A stretch of 64,000 bases of DNA from BP-191 sp035940575 (GCA_035940575.1 DASZER010000043.1:1-64000), one strand, 5' to 3'; positions 1 through 9,157 are shown, counted from the first letter of the stretch. Notes: generated by a model from the letters alone, not told the origin. Numbers and translations are program-made.

Positions 1-76
1 GCCCCCGGCGCCGCGCCCCCGACCGGATTAGGCCGAAGGGGTCAAGGTCCGGCGTCCGCGTGACGATGAGAGGGGC

Positions 77-1195
77 GTGGGCCGCCTCTCGCGGCGCGCC
101 GCCGCCGTGGCGGTGTGCGCCGCCCTGACCGTGTCGCTGTCGCCGTCGGCGTCGAACGCCGACGACAAGACGACGCTGCGCGCGCGTGCCGCCGCGCTCC
201 GCTCGTCCGTCGCCGCCATCGACGCCGAGCTCGACGTCGCGATGCGGCGCTTCCACGAGGCCGAGGACGCGCTCACCACCGCCATCGCCTCCAACCTCGC
301 CGCCGAGCAGCACGTCCGCGAGGCCTCCGAGACCCAGGCCATCGCGCGCGACGCCGCCGCCAGCCGCATCCGCGCGCTGTACATGAGCGGCGGCTCCCTC
401 GCCGTCGTCGCGACGGTGCTCCGCGCGACCGACGTGCACGACGCGCTCTCCCGCTACCACAACGCCACCGCCGTCCTGAAGGCCGACCAGGTCCAGGTCG
501 ACTACGCGATCCAGGGCACGCACGAGGCCGAGAAGGCCCAGGAACGCCTCCACGACGCCGTCCGGGCGCAGGCCCGCGCGGAGAAGGCGACGCAGGACGC
601 GGCGAAGCGGCTCGAGACGCTGCTCGCCAAGCAGGCGTCCCTGCTCGCGGGGACCGACGCGCGGCTGCGCGCGATCCTCGAGGCCGAGGCGCACCAGGCG
701 CGGATGCTGGCCGAGGCGGCCATGCGCGCCGCCGCCGCCAAGGCCCAGGCGGCGACCACCGCGACCGGCGGCACCGTCTACAACGCGCCCACGGGCCGCT
801 ACGCCTGCCCCGTCGGCCCGGTCAGGTCGTTCGTCGACACGTGGCACGCGCCGCGCTCCGGCGGCCGCCAGCACCAGGGCACCGACGTCTTCGCGCCGTG
901 GGGCTCCCCCGCCTACGCCGTCGTGGACGGCGTCATCGACAAGTGGGGCAACGGCGGCCTCGGCGGCATCACGCTGTGGCTGCGCGCCGCGAACGGCGAC
1001 CGCTACTACTACGCCCACAACAGCGTGAACATCGCCACCGTCGGCACCCACGTGCGGGCCGGCGACGTCATCGCCAAGGTCGGCAACACCGGCAACGCCG
1101 CGACCACGCCGCCGCACGTCCACTTCGAGGCCCACCCCGGCGGCGGCCCCGCCGCGAACCCGTACCCGTTCCTCGCGTCCATCTGCAAGCGCTGA
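77..1195 (+). CDS. Exported coiled-coil M23 peptidase (murein hydrolase or activator)
   Basis: A 372-residue protein with an N-terminal signal-like segment (residues 5-28), a long Ala/Glu/Arg-rich coiled coil (about 30-230) and a C-terminal M23/LytM domain. The zinc-site pattern is intact: an H-x-x-x-D around His266 and an H-x-H at His347/His349. The family cuts peptidoglycan cross-bridges, or when degenerate activates amidases. Here the metal residues are present, so catalysis is possible. The coiled-coil plus LytM layout resembles EnvC/RipA-type cell-separation proteins. The start is GTG, preceded by a purine-rich gagaggggc. It lies upstream of the copper genes but is probably a separate unit, because the CsoR operator lies between them. 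Confidence 0.85.
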   Translation: MGRLSRRAAAVAVCAALTVSLSPSASNADDKTTLRARAAALRSSVAAIDAELDVAMRRFHEAEDALTTAIASNLAAEQHVREASETQAIARDAAASRIRALYMSGGSLAVVATVLRATDVHDALSRYHNATAVLKADQVQVDYAIQGTHEAEKAQERLHDAVRAQARAEKATQDAAKRLETLLAKQASLLAGTDARLRAILEAEAHQARMLAEAAMRAAAAKAQAATTATGGTVYNAPTGRYACPVGPVRSFVDTWHAPRSGGRQHQGTDVFAPWGSPAYAVVDGVIDKWGNGGLGGITLWLRAANGDRYYYAHNSVNIATVGTHVRAGDVIAKVGNTGNAATTPPHVHFEAHPGGGPAANPYPFLASICKR

Positions 1196-1198
1196 GGA

Positions 1199-1215
1199 AT
1201 ACCACCTAGGGGTAT
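1199..1215. promoter_or_regulatory. CsoR-type copper operator
   Basis: The sequence ATACCACCTAGGGGTAT is a near-palindrome (ATACC, one extra base, CCTAGG, GGTAT). It matches the GC-flanked TACCnnnnGGTA pattern known for CsoR operators. It lies directly upstream of csoR, which fits autorepression of the csoR-copZ-copA operon with release by Cu(I). Confidence 0.75.
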
Positions 1216-1243
1216 GCTCGTTCCCTCTTCACGAGGAGGAACG

Positions 1244-1525
1244 ATGCACGGGTACACGGACGACAAGGACGCCCTGCTCAAGCGGCTGCGCCGCGTCGAG
1301 GGCCAGGTACGCGGCCTCCAGCGGATGGTCGACGAGGACGCGTACTGCATCGACGTCCTGACCCAGATCTCGGCCGCGACCAAGGCCCTCCAGGCCGTCG
1401 CCACCGGTCTCCTCGAACAGCACCTCCACCACTGCGTCGCCGCCGCGATCGAGTCCGGCGGACCCGACGCGCACGCCAAGATCGCCGAGGCCGGAGAGGC
1501 CGTACGCCGCCTCGTCCGTTCGTGA
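1244..1525 (+). CDS. csoR: CsoR family copper-sensing repressor
   Basis: A 93-residue all-helical protein. The Cu(I) ligand set of CsoR is visible as Cys35, His60 and Cys64 (in YCIDVL and LHHC), in the spacing known for M. tuberculosis CsoR. The N-terminal helix has the basic KRLRRVEGQVRGL stretch used in DNA contact. The ATG at 1244 is chosen over the in-frame GTG at 1214 because GAGGAGGA lies seven bases upstream and alignment with the family starts here. It is the first gene of a copper operon with copZ and copA and is probably autoregulated through the palindrome at 1199-1215. Confidence 0.93.
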   Translation: MHGYTDDKDALLKRLRRVEGQVRGLQRMVDEDAYCIDVLTQISAATKALQAVATGLLEQHLHHCVAAAIESGGPDAHAKIAEAGEAVRRLVRS

Positions 1526-1536
1526 GGAGACCGACC

Positions 1537-1743
1537 ATGAGCACGCGCACCTACACCGTCGAGGGCATGACCTGCGGCCACTGCGTCAGCGCGGTGACCG
1601 AGGAGGTCTCCAAGGTCGGCGGCCTCTCGGACGTGACCGTGGACCTCGCGTCCAAGACCCTGACGGTGACCGGCGAGGCGATCGACGACGCGGCCGTCCG
1701 CGCGGCGGTCGACGAGGCCGGGTACGCCGTCGCCGCGTCATGA
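1537..1743 (+). CDS. copZ: Heavy-metal-associated domain copper chaperone (CopZ-like)
   Basis: A 68-residue single HMA domain with the Cu(I)-binding GMTCGHC motif (Cys13, Cys16). It would carry Cu(I) in the cytoplasm to the CopA-type ATPase encoded next. The ATG at 1537 has GAGGAGA upstream; a longer in-frame GTG at 1522 overlaps the end of csoR and adds only five residues. The gene shares an ATGA start-stop overlap with the ATPase, so translational coupling is likely. Confidence 0.93.
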   Translation: MSTRTYTVEGMTCGHCVSAVTEEVSKVGGLSDVTVDLASKTLTVTGEAIDDAAVRAAVDEAGYAVAAS

Positions 1744-3950
1744 GCGCCAAGGTCGACCTGGCGATCGGCGGCATGACCTGCGCGTCGTGCGCCGCCAGGA
1801 TCGAGAAGAAGCTGAACCGCCTCGACGGGGTCAGCGCGAGCGTCAACTACGCGCTCGAGCGAGCGACGGTCGAGTACGACCCCGCCGTGCTCGCCCCCGA
1901 CGACCTCGTGAGGACCGTCGAGGCGACCGGCTACACCGCCGCCCTCCCCCGCCCCGCCGGCCCCGCCGCCGACGGCGAGGGCGAGGCGGAGAGGCCCGGC
2001 GAGCACGGCGAGGCGCGCGCGCTGCGCGACCGGCTGGTCGTCTCCGCGCTGCTGTCCGTGCCCGTCGTCGTGCTGTCGATGGTGCCGGCGGCGCAGTTCC
2101 GCTTCTGGCAGTGGCTCGCGTTCGCGCTCGCCGCGCCCGTCGTCGTCTGGGGCGCGTGGCCGTTCCACCGCGCCGCCGCCGTCAACGCCCGCCACGGCGC
2201 CGCCACCATGGACACGCTGATCTCGGTCGGCGTGCTCGCGGCGTCCGGCTGGTCGGCGTGGGCGCTGTTCCTGGGCGGCGCGGGCGAGCCCGGCATGCGC
2301 ATGGGCGCCCACGGCATGCCCGACCTCTACCTCGAGGTCGCCGCGGGCGTGACGACGCTGATCGTGCTCGGCCGGTGGTTCGAGGCGCGCGCGAAGCGGC
2401 GCTCGGGCGCGGCCCTGCGGGCGCTGCTGGAGCTGGGCGCCAAGGACGTCGCCGTCCTGCGCGACGGCGTCGAGACCCGCGTGCCCGTCGGGCGGCTCGT
2501 GGTGGGCGACGTGTTCGTCGTACGCCCCGGCGAGCGCGTCGCGACCGACGGCGTCGTCGTCGACGGCCAGTCCGCCGTGGACGAGAGCATGCTCACCGGC
2601 GAGTCCGTGCCCGTCGAGGTCGGCCCCGGCGCGGCCGTGACCGGCGCGACCGTCAACGCCGGCGGCGTGCTCACCGTCCGCGCGACCCGCGTCGGGTCCG
2701 ACACCGCCCTCGCCCGGATCGCGCGGCTGGTCAGCGACGCGCAGTCGGGCAAGGCGCCCGTGCAGCGGCTCGCCGACCGGGTGTCGGCGGTGTTCGTGCC
2801 CGTCGTCATCGCGCTGGCGCTCGCCACGCTCGCGTACTGGCTGCTCGACGGCGCGGGCGCGGAGGCGGCGTTCGAGGCGGCGGTGGCGGTGCTGATCATC
2901 GCCTGCCCGTGCGCCCTCGGCCTCGCCACGCCGACCGCGCTGCTCGTCGGCACCGGGCGCGGCGCGCAGCTCGGCATCCTCATCAAGGGTCCGGAGGTCC
3001 TGGAGTCCACCCGCCGCGTCGACACGGTCGTGCTCGACAAGACCGGCACCGTCACGACCGGCCGCATGACGCTCGTGGACGTCGTCTCCGACGAGCCGCG
3101 CGCCGACGTGCTGCGGCTGGCCGGCGCCGTGGAGAACGCCTCCGAGCACCCGATCGCGAGGGCCGTCGCCGACGCCGCCAAGGCCGAGGTCGGCGCGCTG
3201 CCGAGGGTGGAGTCGTTCGCGTCCAGCGCCGGGCTCGGCGTCACGGGCGTGGTCGACGGGCACGCCGTCGTCGCGGGCCGCGAGGCGCTGCTGCGCGAGT
3301 GGTCGCTGGCCGTCCCCGAGCGCCTCGCCAAGGAGCGCGACGCCGCCGAGGCGGCGGGCCGCACCGCCGTCTTCGCGGCGTGGGACGGCGCCGTACGCGC
3401 GGTGCTCGTCGTCGCGGACACGCCGAAGGAGACGAGCGCGCAGGCCGTCCGCGAGCTCAGGGCGCTCGGCCTTCGGCCGGTGCTGCTGACCGGCGACAAC
3501 GAGCGCACCGCCCGCGCGATCGCCGCGCAGGTCGGCATCGACGAGGTCGTCGCCGAGGTGCTGCCCGAGGGCAAGGTGGACGTCGTACGGCGGCTGCAGG
3601 CCGAGGGCCGGGTCGTCGCGATGGTCGGCGACGGGGTCAACGACGCCGCCGCGCTCGCGCGGGCCGACCTCGGCCTCGCGCTGGGCACGGGCACCGACGT
3701 CGCGATCGAGGCGAGCGACCTCACGCTGGTCCGCGGGGACCTGCGTACGGCGGTGTCGGCGATCCGCCTCGCCCGCCGCACGCTGCGGACGATCAAGGGC
3801 AACCTGTTCTGGGCGTTCGCCTACAACGTCGCCGCGATCCCGGTTGCGGCGGCGGGGCGGCTCTCGCCGCTGCTGGCCGGCGCGGCGATGGCGTTCTCGT
3901 CGGTGTTCGTGGTCACGAACAGCCTGCGGCTGCGCCGCTTCAGCACCTGA
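1740..3950 (+). CDS. copA: Cu(I)-translocating P1B-type ATPase
   Basis: A 736-residue P-type ATPase that exports Cu(I) across the cytoplasmic membrane. It has one N-terminal HMA domain (GMTCASC, Cys14/Cys17), the membrane CPC motif at residues 389-391, the phosphorylation motif DKTGT with Asp433, the SEHP nucleotide-site motif, and the hinge GDGVND at 630-635. These define the P1B-1 (copper) class. The start overlaps the copZ stop as ATGA. Regulation is inferred through CsoR. Nothing is missing relative to functional family members. Confidence 0.95.
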   Translation: MSAKVDLAIGGMTCASCAARIEKKLNRLDGVSASVNYALERATVEYDPAVLAPDDLVRTVEATGYTAALPRPAGPAADGEGEAERPGEHGEARALRDRLVVSALLSVPVVVLSMVPAAQFRFWQWLAFALAAPVVVWGAWPFHRAAAVNARHGAATMDTLISVGVLAASGWSAWALFLGGAGEPGMRMGAHGMPDLYLEVAAGVTTLIVLGRWFEARAKRRSGAALRALLELGAKDVAVLRDGVETRVPVGRLVVGDVFVVRPGERVATDGVVVDGQSAVDESMLTGESVPVEVGPGAAVTGATVNAGGVLTVRATRVGSDTALARIARLVSDAQSGKAPVQRLADRVSAVFVPVVIALALATLAYWLLDGAGAEAAFEAAVAVLIIACPCALGLATPTALLVGTGRGAQLGILIKGPEVLESTRRVDTVVLDKTGTVTTGRMTLVDVVSDEPRADVLRLAGAVENASEHPIARAVADAAKAEVGALPRVESFASSAGLGVTGVVDGHAVVAGREALLREWSLAVPERLAKERDAAEAAGRTAVFAAWDGAVRAVLVVADTPKETSAQAVRELRALGLRPVLLTGDNERTARAIAAQVGIDEVVAEVLPEGKVDVVRRLQAEGRVVAMVGDGVNDAAALARADLGLALGTGTDVAIEASDLTLVRGDLRTAVSAIRLARRTLRTIKGNLFWAFAYNVAAIPVAAAGRLSPLLAGAAMAFSSVFVVTNSLRLRRFST

Positions 3951-3955
3951 ACGAC

Positions 3956-4192
3956 CTACCTGGGCAGGCAGTAGTACAGGGTGACCACGTTCAGCGCCGT
4001 CGTGCTGACCGTGGTGGCCTGGCAGTTCGCGGGCGGTGACAGGACCGGCACGCAGACAGGGCCCACCGTCAACGGCGGCCCGAGCGTGCCGGCCCTGACG
4101 ACCGCGTAGCAGAGCGGGGTCGCCTCCGCGGCCGGGACCGTCGCGGGGGCGACGACGACCGCGGCGGCGGCCAGGGCGAGCGACGTGCGCAT
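3956..4192 (-). CDS. Small exported protein of unknown function
   Basis: A 78-residue protein with a clean Ala/Val-rich signal peptide (residues 1-22, likely cut after AEA) and a mature part with four cysteines, suited to two disulfides. A strong GGAGGGGGAACC precedes the ATG. It lies convergent to copA, with only five bases between the stop codons. No family recognised. Other small exported Cys proteins occur later in the window, but this one does not align with them. Confidence 0.6.
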   Translation of the reverse strand: MRTSLALAAAAVVVAPATVPAAEATPLCYAVVRAGTLGPPLTVGPVCVPVLSPPANCQATTVSTTALNVVTLYYCLPR

Positions 4193-4238
4193 GGTTCCCC
4201 CTCCACGGCTGGGATCGTGGGCGGTACGGGCTCCGGGC

Positions 4239-4853
4239 TCAGCAGGTGAGGGCGACGCGGAACGGCAGCGTGTCGCTGCCCGTCCCGACCTGGTCGACGG
4301 CGCCGAGGTAGAGCGTGGCGTCGCCGGCGGGCGCGGTGCCGTTCACGAGGAACGTCGTCCGGTAGCTGCCCTGCGCGTCGGTCATGCCGTGCATCTCCTT
4401 GCCGCCGTGCATCTCGCCGTCCTTGCCGTCGGCGTACGTCGTGTTGAAGATCACGTTCATGCCGGGGCGGCCGGTGAGCGAGAGCGTCAGCATGCTGTTC
4501 GGCGTGACGCACGACTTGTCGAGCGTGGCGTGCAGGTCGAGGTCGTGGACGCCCGGCGACCCGCCGGTGCCGGGGCCGGTCGTCGGCCCGGCGCCGTGGG
4601 GCGCGGTCGTCGTGCCTGGCTTGGCGCTCGTGCCGGGGGCGGCCGAGCCGCCGGTGCCGGGCTTCGCGCTCGCGCCGCCGCTCGCCCCCGAAGGCGCGCC
4701 CGCCGTCGGGGTCGTCGTGATGATCGAGACGATGGGCGGGTTCGTCGTGGAGGCGCCGGCCTCGGGCGCCTTGCCCTTGCCGTCGCCGCCGCACGCGGCC
4801 AGCACGGCCGCGGCGAGCACCGCGGCCGCGGCGCGGCCGTAAAGGTCATTCAT
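4239..4853 (-). CDS. Lipoprotein with His/Met-rich motif, last gene of the importer operon
   Basis: A 204-residue lipoprotein: the signal ends in the lipobox LAAC, followed by a long Gly/Ala/Thr/Pro linker and a folded C-terminal domain (about 100-204) of beta-sheet character with two cysteines. It contains an EMHGGKEMHGM motif rich in Met and His that could bind a soft metal. The start has GAGGAGA upstream and overlaps the end of the preceding operon gene by eight bases, so it is probably co-transcribed with the ABC importer. No family recognised. A role as metal or solute binder is only an inference. Confidence 0.7.
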   Translation of the reverse strand: MNDLYGRAAAAVLAAAVLAACGGDGKGKAPEAGASTTNPPIVSIITTTPTAGAPSGASGGASAKPGTGGSAAPGTSAKPGTTTAPHGAGPTTGPGTGGSPGVHDLDLHATLDKSCVTPNSMLTLSLTGRPGMNVIFNTTYADGKDGEMHGGKEMHGMTDAQGSYRTTFLVNGTAPAGDATLYLGAVDQVGTGSDTLPFRVALTC

Positions 4854-5409
4854 CGAGTCTCCTCGGGAAGTTGTCGCTCTCGGGCAGTCCCACCGACCGG
4901 CGCACGTCCTGCACGAGGAACCCGCCCCGGTCGTAGATGTCGTCGGCCGCCTCGCCGTGGGCGATGCCCGCGGCGACGAGGTCGGCCCGCTGCTTCCCCG
5001 CGGGGGCGAGGGCAGCCTTCTTGAACTCGCGCGCGGCCGCGACGTACTCCTCGATCGCCGCGACGAAGTCCGCGCGCGCCGGGAGCAGCACCTCCGGCGT
5101 CGGCACCGCCGCGACGCGCGCCTTCGTCGCCGTCAGCGACTCGATCCACGCGTCGGCCTCGCCCGCGATGACGCTCGCGGGAACGACGTGACGGTTCTGC
5201 AGGTCGTCGATCGCGGCCTTCATGCCGTGCTCGACGGTCTTCCCGCCGGCCTGGAGGTGCGGCAGCATCTCCTGCTCCCAGGCGACGTACTCGGCCTCGG
5301 TCAGCGCCGGCCTGGCGGGCGTCCTGGGGTCGCGCGTCAGCGCGAGCGCGCCGACCGTGAGCGCCACGAGGGCGACCACGAGCGCGCTCGCGACGACCGC
5401 GCGGCGCAT
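4846..5409 (-). CDS. Membrane-anchored helical protein of unknown function
   Basis: A 187-residue protein with one N-terminal membrane segment or signal anchor (residues 3-24) followed by an entirely helical exported domain rich in Ala, Glu and Lys. The ATG overlaps the livF stop as TGATG, which sets the start and implies coupling. It has no cysteines and no recognised catalytic motif. Position within the importer operon suggests an accessory role at the outer face of the membrane. Function unknown. Confidence 0.7.
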   Translation of the reverse strand: MRRAVVASALVVALVALTVGALALTRDPRTPARPALTEAEYVAWEQEMLPHLQAGGKTVEHGMKAAIDDLQNRHVVPASVIAGEADAWIESLTATKARVAAVPTPEVLLPARADFVAAIEEYVAAAREFKKAALAPAGKQRADLVAAGIAHGEAADDIYDRGGFLVQDVRRSVGLPESDNFPRRLDE

Positions 5410-6152
5410 CACGCGCTCGCGGTCACGGCGGTGGACCCGCCGAGGTACGACGCCACGACGGCGGGGTCGGCGAGCAGGTCCGAGCTCGGGCCCGACAGCG
5501 CGACCGAGCCCTTGGCGAGGACGTACGCGCGGTGCGAGTGCTCGAGCGCGAGGTGCACGAACTGCTCGACCAGCAGCAGGCTGGTGCCCGCGGCGTTGAC
5601 CTCCTCGAGGACGTCGAAGAGCTGCGCGACGACCTTGGGCGCGAGGCCGAGCGAGAGCTCGTCGACGACGAGCAGCTTCGGCGAGCACATCAGCGCGCGC
5701 GCGACGCCGAGCATCTGCGCCTCGCCGCCGGAGAGCGTGGACGCGCGCTGGTGCGCCCGCTCCTTGAGCCGCGGGAAGATCTCGAACGCCTTCTCGACCC
5801 GCTCCTCGCGCAGCGACGACGGCTTGCGGACCGGCCAGAAGCCGAGGTGCAGGTTGTCGAGCACCGACAGGTCGCGGAACAGCTCGCGGCCCTCGGGCAG
5901 CAGCGTGATGCCCTTCTTCACGACGTCGTAGGCGGGCTGGCCCCCGATGCTCTCGCCGTCGAACCAGATCTCGCCGGCGACCGGCGCGAGCAGGCCCGAG
6001 ACGGTCTTGAGCAGCGTCGACTTGCCGGCGCCGTTGGCGCCGACGACGGCGACGATCTCGCCCTGGCCCACGGCGAGGTCGACGTCGCGCAGCGCGGAGA
6101 CGGCGCCGTAGTTGACGGACAGGCCGCGTACGTCCAGCAGGGGCGTGGTCAT
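5409..6152 (-). CDS. livF: ABC transporter ATPase, LivF-type
   Basis: A 247-residue ATPase of the branched-chain amino-acid (HAAT) importer family. Walker A is GANGAGKS (residues 38-45), the signature is LSGGEAQ, and Walker B is VVDELSLGL. The usual DEP of LivF is DEL here. It pairs with the LivG domain fused in the preceding gene to power the importer. Its ATG overlaps the preceding stop as ATGA, and its stop overlaps the next start. Substrate cannot be inferred from the sequence; members import Leu/Ile/Val, urea or amides. Confidence 0.92.
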   Translation of the reverse strand: MTTPLLDVRGLSVNYGAVSALRDVDLAVGQGEIVAVVGANGAGKSTLLKTVSGLLAPVAGEIWFDGESIGGQPAYDVVKKGITLLPEGRELFRDLSVLDNLHLGFWPVRKPSSLREERVEKAFEIFPRLKERAHQRASTLSGGEAQMLGVARALMCSPKLLVVDELSLGLAPKVVAQLFDVLEEVNAAGTSLLLVEQFVHLALEHSHRAYVLAKGSVALSGPSSDLLADPAVVASYLGGSTAVTASA

Positions 6153-9145
6153 GCCGGCACCGTCTCCGTCCGATCCGTCGTGGCGGCGGCGTCGCCGAGG
6201 TACGCCGCGATGACGGTCGGGTCCTCGCGGACCACGTCCGGGGTGCCGGACGCGACCATCTTCCCGTGGACCAGGACGTACATCCGGTCCGAGACGCCCG
6301 TCACCATCCGGACGTCGTGCTCGATCAGCAGCAACGACACGCCGAGGCGGTCGCGCAGGTCGAGCAGCAGCTCGGAGAGCTGGTCGGTCTCGGCGTTGTC
6401 GAGGCCCGACGCGGGCTCGTCCAGCATGATCACGGGCCAGCCGCCGACGAGCGTCCGCGCGATCTCGACGCGGCGCAGCACGCCGAACGGCAGCCCCGCC
6501 ACCGTGCGGTCGGCGACCTGCTCGAGGCGCATGAACCGGATCGCCCTGCGCACCGACTCCTCCGCCGCCGCCTCGTGCCGCACGCCGTTGCGCGTCAGGA
6601 ACACGTGCGCGTACAGGCCCGTCGGGTTGGCCGCGTGGGTGGCGACGAGGAGGTTCTCGTAGACCGAGAGCTGCGGGAAGAGCTGGATCGCCTGGAACGT
6701 CCGGCCGAGGCCGCGCCGCGCCCGCTCGTGCACGGGGAGCTGCGTGACGTCCTCGCCGAACAGCGACACCGTGCCCGACGTCGGCACGACGAGGCCCGAG
6801 ATGGCGTTGAACAGCGTGGTCTTGCCCGCGCCGTTCGGGCCGATGAGGCCGACGATCTCGCCGGGCCCGACCTGCAGGTCCGCGCTGTCGACCGCGACGA
6901 GGCCGTCGAACTCCACGCGTACGCCGCGCACGTCGATGACCGACGACACCGCGCCCGCGGGCAGGTGGACCGTCAGCGGCAGCTCCTCCGCGACCTCGGT
7001 CTCCTGAGCCACCGGCGCGACGGCAGGCAGGCGGATCGGTCTCGGCTCGGCAGCGCGGATGCCCAGCGCGGTCTCGCGCCTGTTCCACGGCATGGCGTTG
7101 CGCACGCGGCCGGCGAGGCCGGTGGAGCGCAGGCGCTCGAGCCGCGCGCCCACCTCGTGCTCGCTCGACCACGCGGACACCCGCTCGCGCAGCGGCGCGA
7201 GCACCCGCGCCAGCGAGTGCGGCACGGCGGCGAGGCCGCCCGGGTAGAGCAGCAGCACGGCGGTCAGCAGGACGGCCGACGCGATGTCGAGGTAGCCGGT
7301 GAAAGCCTCGACGCGGAAGAACAGCTCGTTGAGGCCGGCGAACACCATCGACGCCGCGACGCAGCCGCCGAGGCTCTGCAGGCCGCCGACGACGGCGATC
7401 GCGAGGATCAGCAGCGAGGCGCTGATGTTGAACTGCGCGCTGACGACCGTGCCCTGGCCGATCAGCGTGAGGTTGCCGGCCACGCCCGCGATGCCGCCCG
7501 CGACGGCGAACGCGATGAGCTTGTAGCGCCGCACGTCGATGCCGAGCGAGGCGGCCGCCGTCTCCGAGCCGCGGACCGCGAAGAACGCGCGGCCGGTCTT
7601 GGAGTCGCGCAGGTTCAGCAGGCCGAAGATCACCGCCGCCGCGACCGCGAGGACGACGAAGTAGAACGTCTTGCGCTCGCTGAAGTCGAAGTACGGCTTG
7701 GTCTCCGGGGTGCCGATCGGCTTGATGTCGGCGCTGGACGAGCCGCCGGAGCCGGAGAACCACGGCGAGACGAACAGGTACGAGTCCGCCATGTACGCGA
7801 AGATCAGCGTCGCGACGGCGAGGTACAGGCCGCGCACGCGCAGCGCGACGACGCCGAGCACGATCGCCGCGACCGAGGCGATGACGCCGGCGAGCAGCAG
7901 GTTCAGCGGGAAGTCGACGTGCCAGCCGCGGACGAGCAGCGCGGAGGAAAACGCGCCGATCCCGACGAACGCCGCCTGCGCCAGCGAGATCTGGCCGACC
8001 CACCCGGTGAGCAGCACGATCGACGCGGCCGCGATGACGTAGAGGCCCGCCTGCGTCGCGTCGCCGAGCAGCGTGAACTCGATGTCGTCGCGCAGGATGC
8101 CCGCGAAAGGCCAGCCGAGCATCACGATCAGCAGCAGGTAGCGCCACGCCCGGATCTGGACGCCGAGCAGCTTCTGCCGCGCGACGGGCAGCGTCGGCAC
8201 GAACCGCCGCCGCCCCGCCGTGATGTCCGCGGTGCCGGTCGCCTGCTCCGCGCGGATGTCGCTGGACGAGTACTTGCCGCCGCGCAGGTACATCACGGTC
8301 AGCGCGATGATCGTGAGGACGAGCTGCGAGAGGCCGAGCTGGCCGGAGATGCGGCGCAGCGGGCCGATCAGGCCCATCGCGGGAACGAGGCCCTGCAGCG
8401 CGCCGACGCACGCCGCGCCGACGAGCACGCCGGTGAGGCTGCCGAGGCCGCCGATGAGCGCCGCGACGAACGCGGGGAGCATCTGCAGCGACAGCGTGTA
8501 CGGGCTCAGGTTGTTGACGCCGCCGAGCAGCACGCCCGCGACGCCGGCCAGGGAGCCGCCGATGAGCCACGCGACGCGCGCGTTGCGGTCGGGGTCGATG
8601 CCCACGAGCGCGGCGGCGACGCGGTTGTCGGCCGCGCCGCGCAGCGACAGGCCGAGGTCGGTGAACTTGAACACCGCGAGCAGCGCGCCGGCCGCGACGA
8701 CGGCGGTGAGGAACAGGCCGAGGTCGCCCCAGAAGATCGTGCTGCCGCCGAGCCTCGGCCCGCCGTCGGGGAAGATGCGCGGGCCGATCAGCGGCGCGGT
8801 CCCCCACACCTTGGCGACGAGCGACACGACCAGGCCGAACATCGCGACGGTGCCGACGGTCTGCGCCGTCGGGCCCTGCCTGCGCAGCGTCCGTACGAAC
8901 ACGCGCTCGGTCAGCATGCCGAGCAGGCCGCCCGACGCGACCGCGACGGGGACGACGACGACCATCGGCAGGTGCCGGTGCACCGACAGCTCGTACGCGA
9001 GGTACGCGGGGAACATCGCCATCGCGCCGTGCGCCAGGTTGAGCACCCGGGACGCCCGGAAGATGACGACGATGCCCACGCCGAGCATCGCGTACGCGCC
9101 GATGAGCGGCAGCGACAGCAGGAGGTAGATCAGCAGGTCGAGCAC
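6149..9145 (-). CDS. Fused LivH-LivM-LivG: two permeases and one ATPase of an HAAT importer
   Basis: A 998-residue fusion. Residues 1-300 are a LivH permease (SRVLNLAHGAM motif). About 325-650 are a LivM permease (GWVGQISLAQAAFVGIGAF motif). After an Arg/Pro-rich linker, residues about 730-998 form a LivG ATPase with Walker A GPNGAGKT (769-776), Walker B IMLDEPASGL and an EHD H-loop. The signature is degenerate: LPFGVLRRVEIA (near 884-895) instead of LSxGxxRRLEIA. The start is GTG, 12 bases after the binding-protein stop. Two-part LivH-LivM or LivM-LivG fusions are known in actinobacteria; the three-part fusion sets a fixed subunit order. It works with LivF (adjacent) and the anchored binding protein. 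Confidence 0.9.
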   Translation of the reverse strand: MLDLLIYLLLSLPLIGAYAMLGVGIVVIFRASRVLNLAHGAMAMFPAYLAYELSVHRHLPMVVVVPVAVASGGLLGMLTERVFVRTLRRQGPTAQTVGTVAMFGLVVSLVAKVWGTAPLIGPRIFPDGGPRLGGSTIFWGDLGLFLTAVVAAGALLAVFKFTDLGLSLRGAADNRVAAALVGIDPDRNARVAWLIGGSLAGVAGVLLGGVNNLSPYTLSLQMLPAFVAALIGGLGSLTGVLVGAACVGALQGLVPAMGLIGPLRRISGQLGLSQLVLTIIALTVMYLRGGKYSSSDIRAEQATGTADITAGRRRFVPTLPVARQKLLGVQIRAWRYLLLIVMLGWPFAGILRDDIEFTLLGDATQAGLYVIAAASIVLLTGWVGQISLAQAAFVGIGAFSSALLVRGWHVDFPLNLLLAGVIASVAAIVLGVVALRVRGLYLAVATLIFAYMADSYLFVSPWFSGSGGSSSADIKPIGTPETKPYFDFSERKTFYFVVLAVAAAVIFGLLNLRDSKTGRAFFAVRGSETAAASLGIDVRRYKLIAFAVAGGIAGVAGNLTLIGQGTVVSAQFNISASLLILAIAVVGGLQSLGGCVAASMVFAGLNELFFRVEAFTGYLDIASAVLLTAVLLLYPGGLAAVPHSLARVLAPLRERVSAWSSEHEVGARLERLRSTGLAGRVRNAMPWNRRETALGIRAAEPRPIRLPAVAPVAQETEVAEELPLTVHLPAGAVSSVIDVRGVRVEFDGLVAVDSADLQVGPGEIVGLIGPNGAGKTTLFNAISGLVVPTSGTVSLFGEDVTQLPVHERARRGLGRTFQAIQLFPQLSVYENLLVATHAANPTGLYAHVFLTRNGVRHEAAAEESVRRAIRFMRLEQVADRTVAGLPFGVLRRVEIARTLVGGWPVIMLDEPASGLDNAETDQLSELLLDLRDRLGVSLLLIEHDVRMVTGVSDRMYVLVHGKMVASGTPDVVREDPTVIAAYLGDAAATTDRTETVPA

Positions 9146-9157
9146 GGCGCGTGAGTC

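Noticed and set aside
115..1209. Arg-rich 364-codon open frame overlapping the M23 peptidase gene
   Set aside because: It is an alternative frame of a GC-rich gene; composition (mostly Arg, Pro, Gly) is not that of a folded protein.
1551..3263. 570-codon minus-strand frame opposite copA
   Set aside because: An antisense shadow of a clear P-type ATPase; no motif and no ribosome site.
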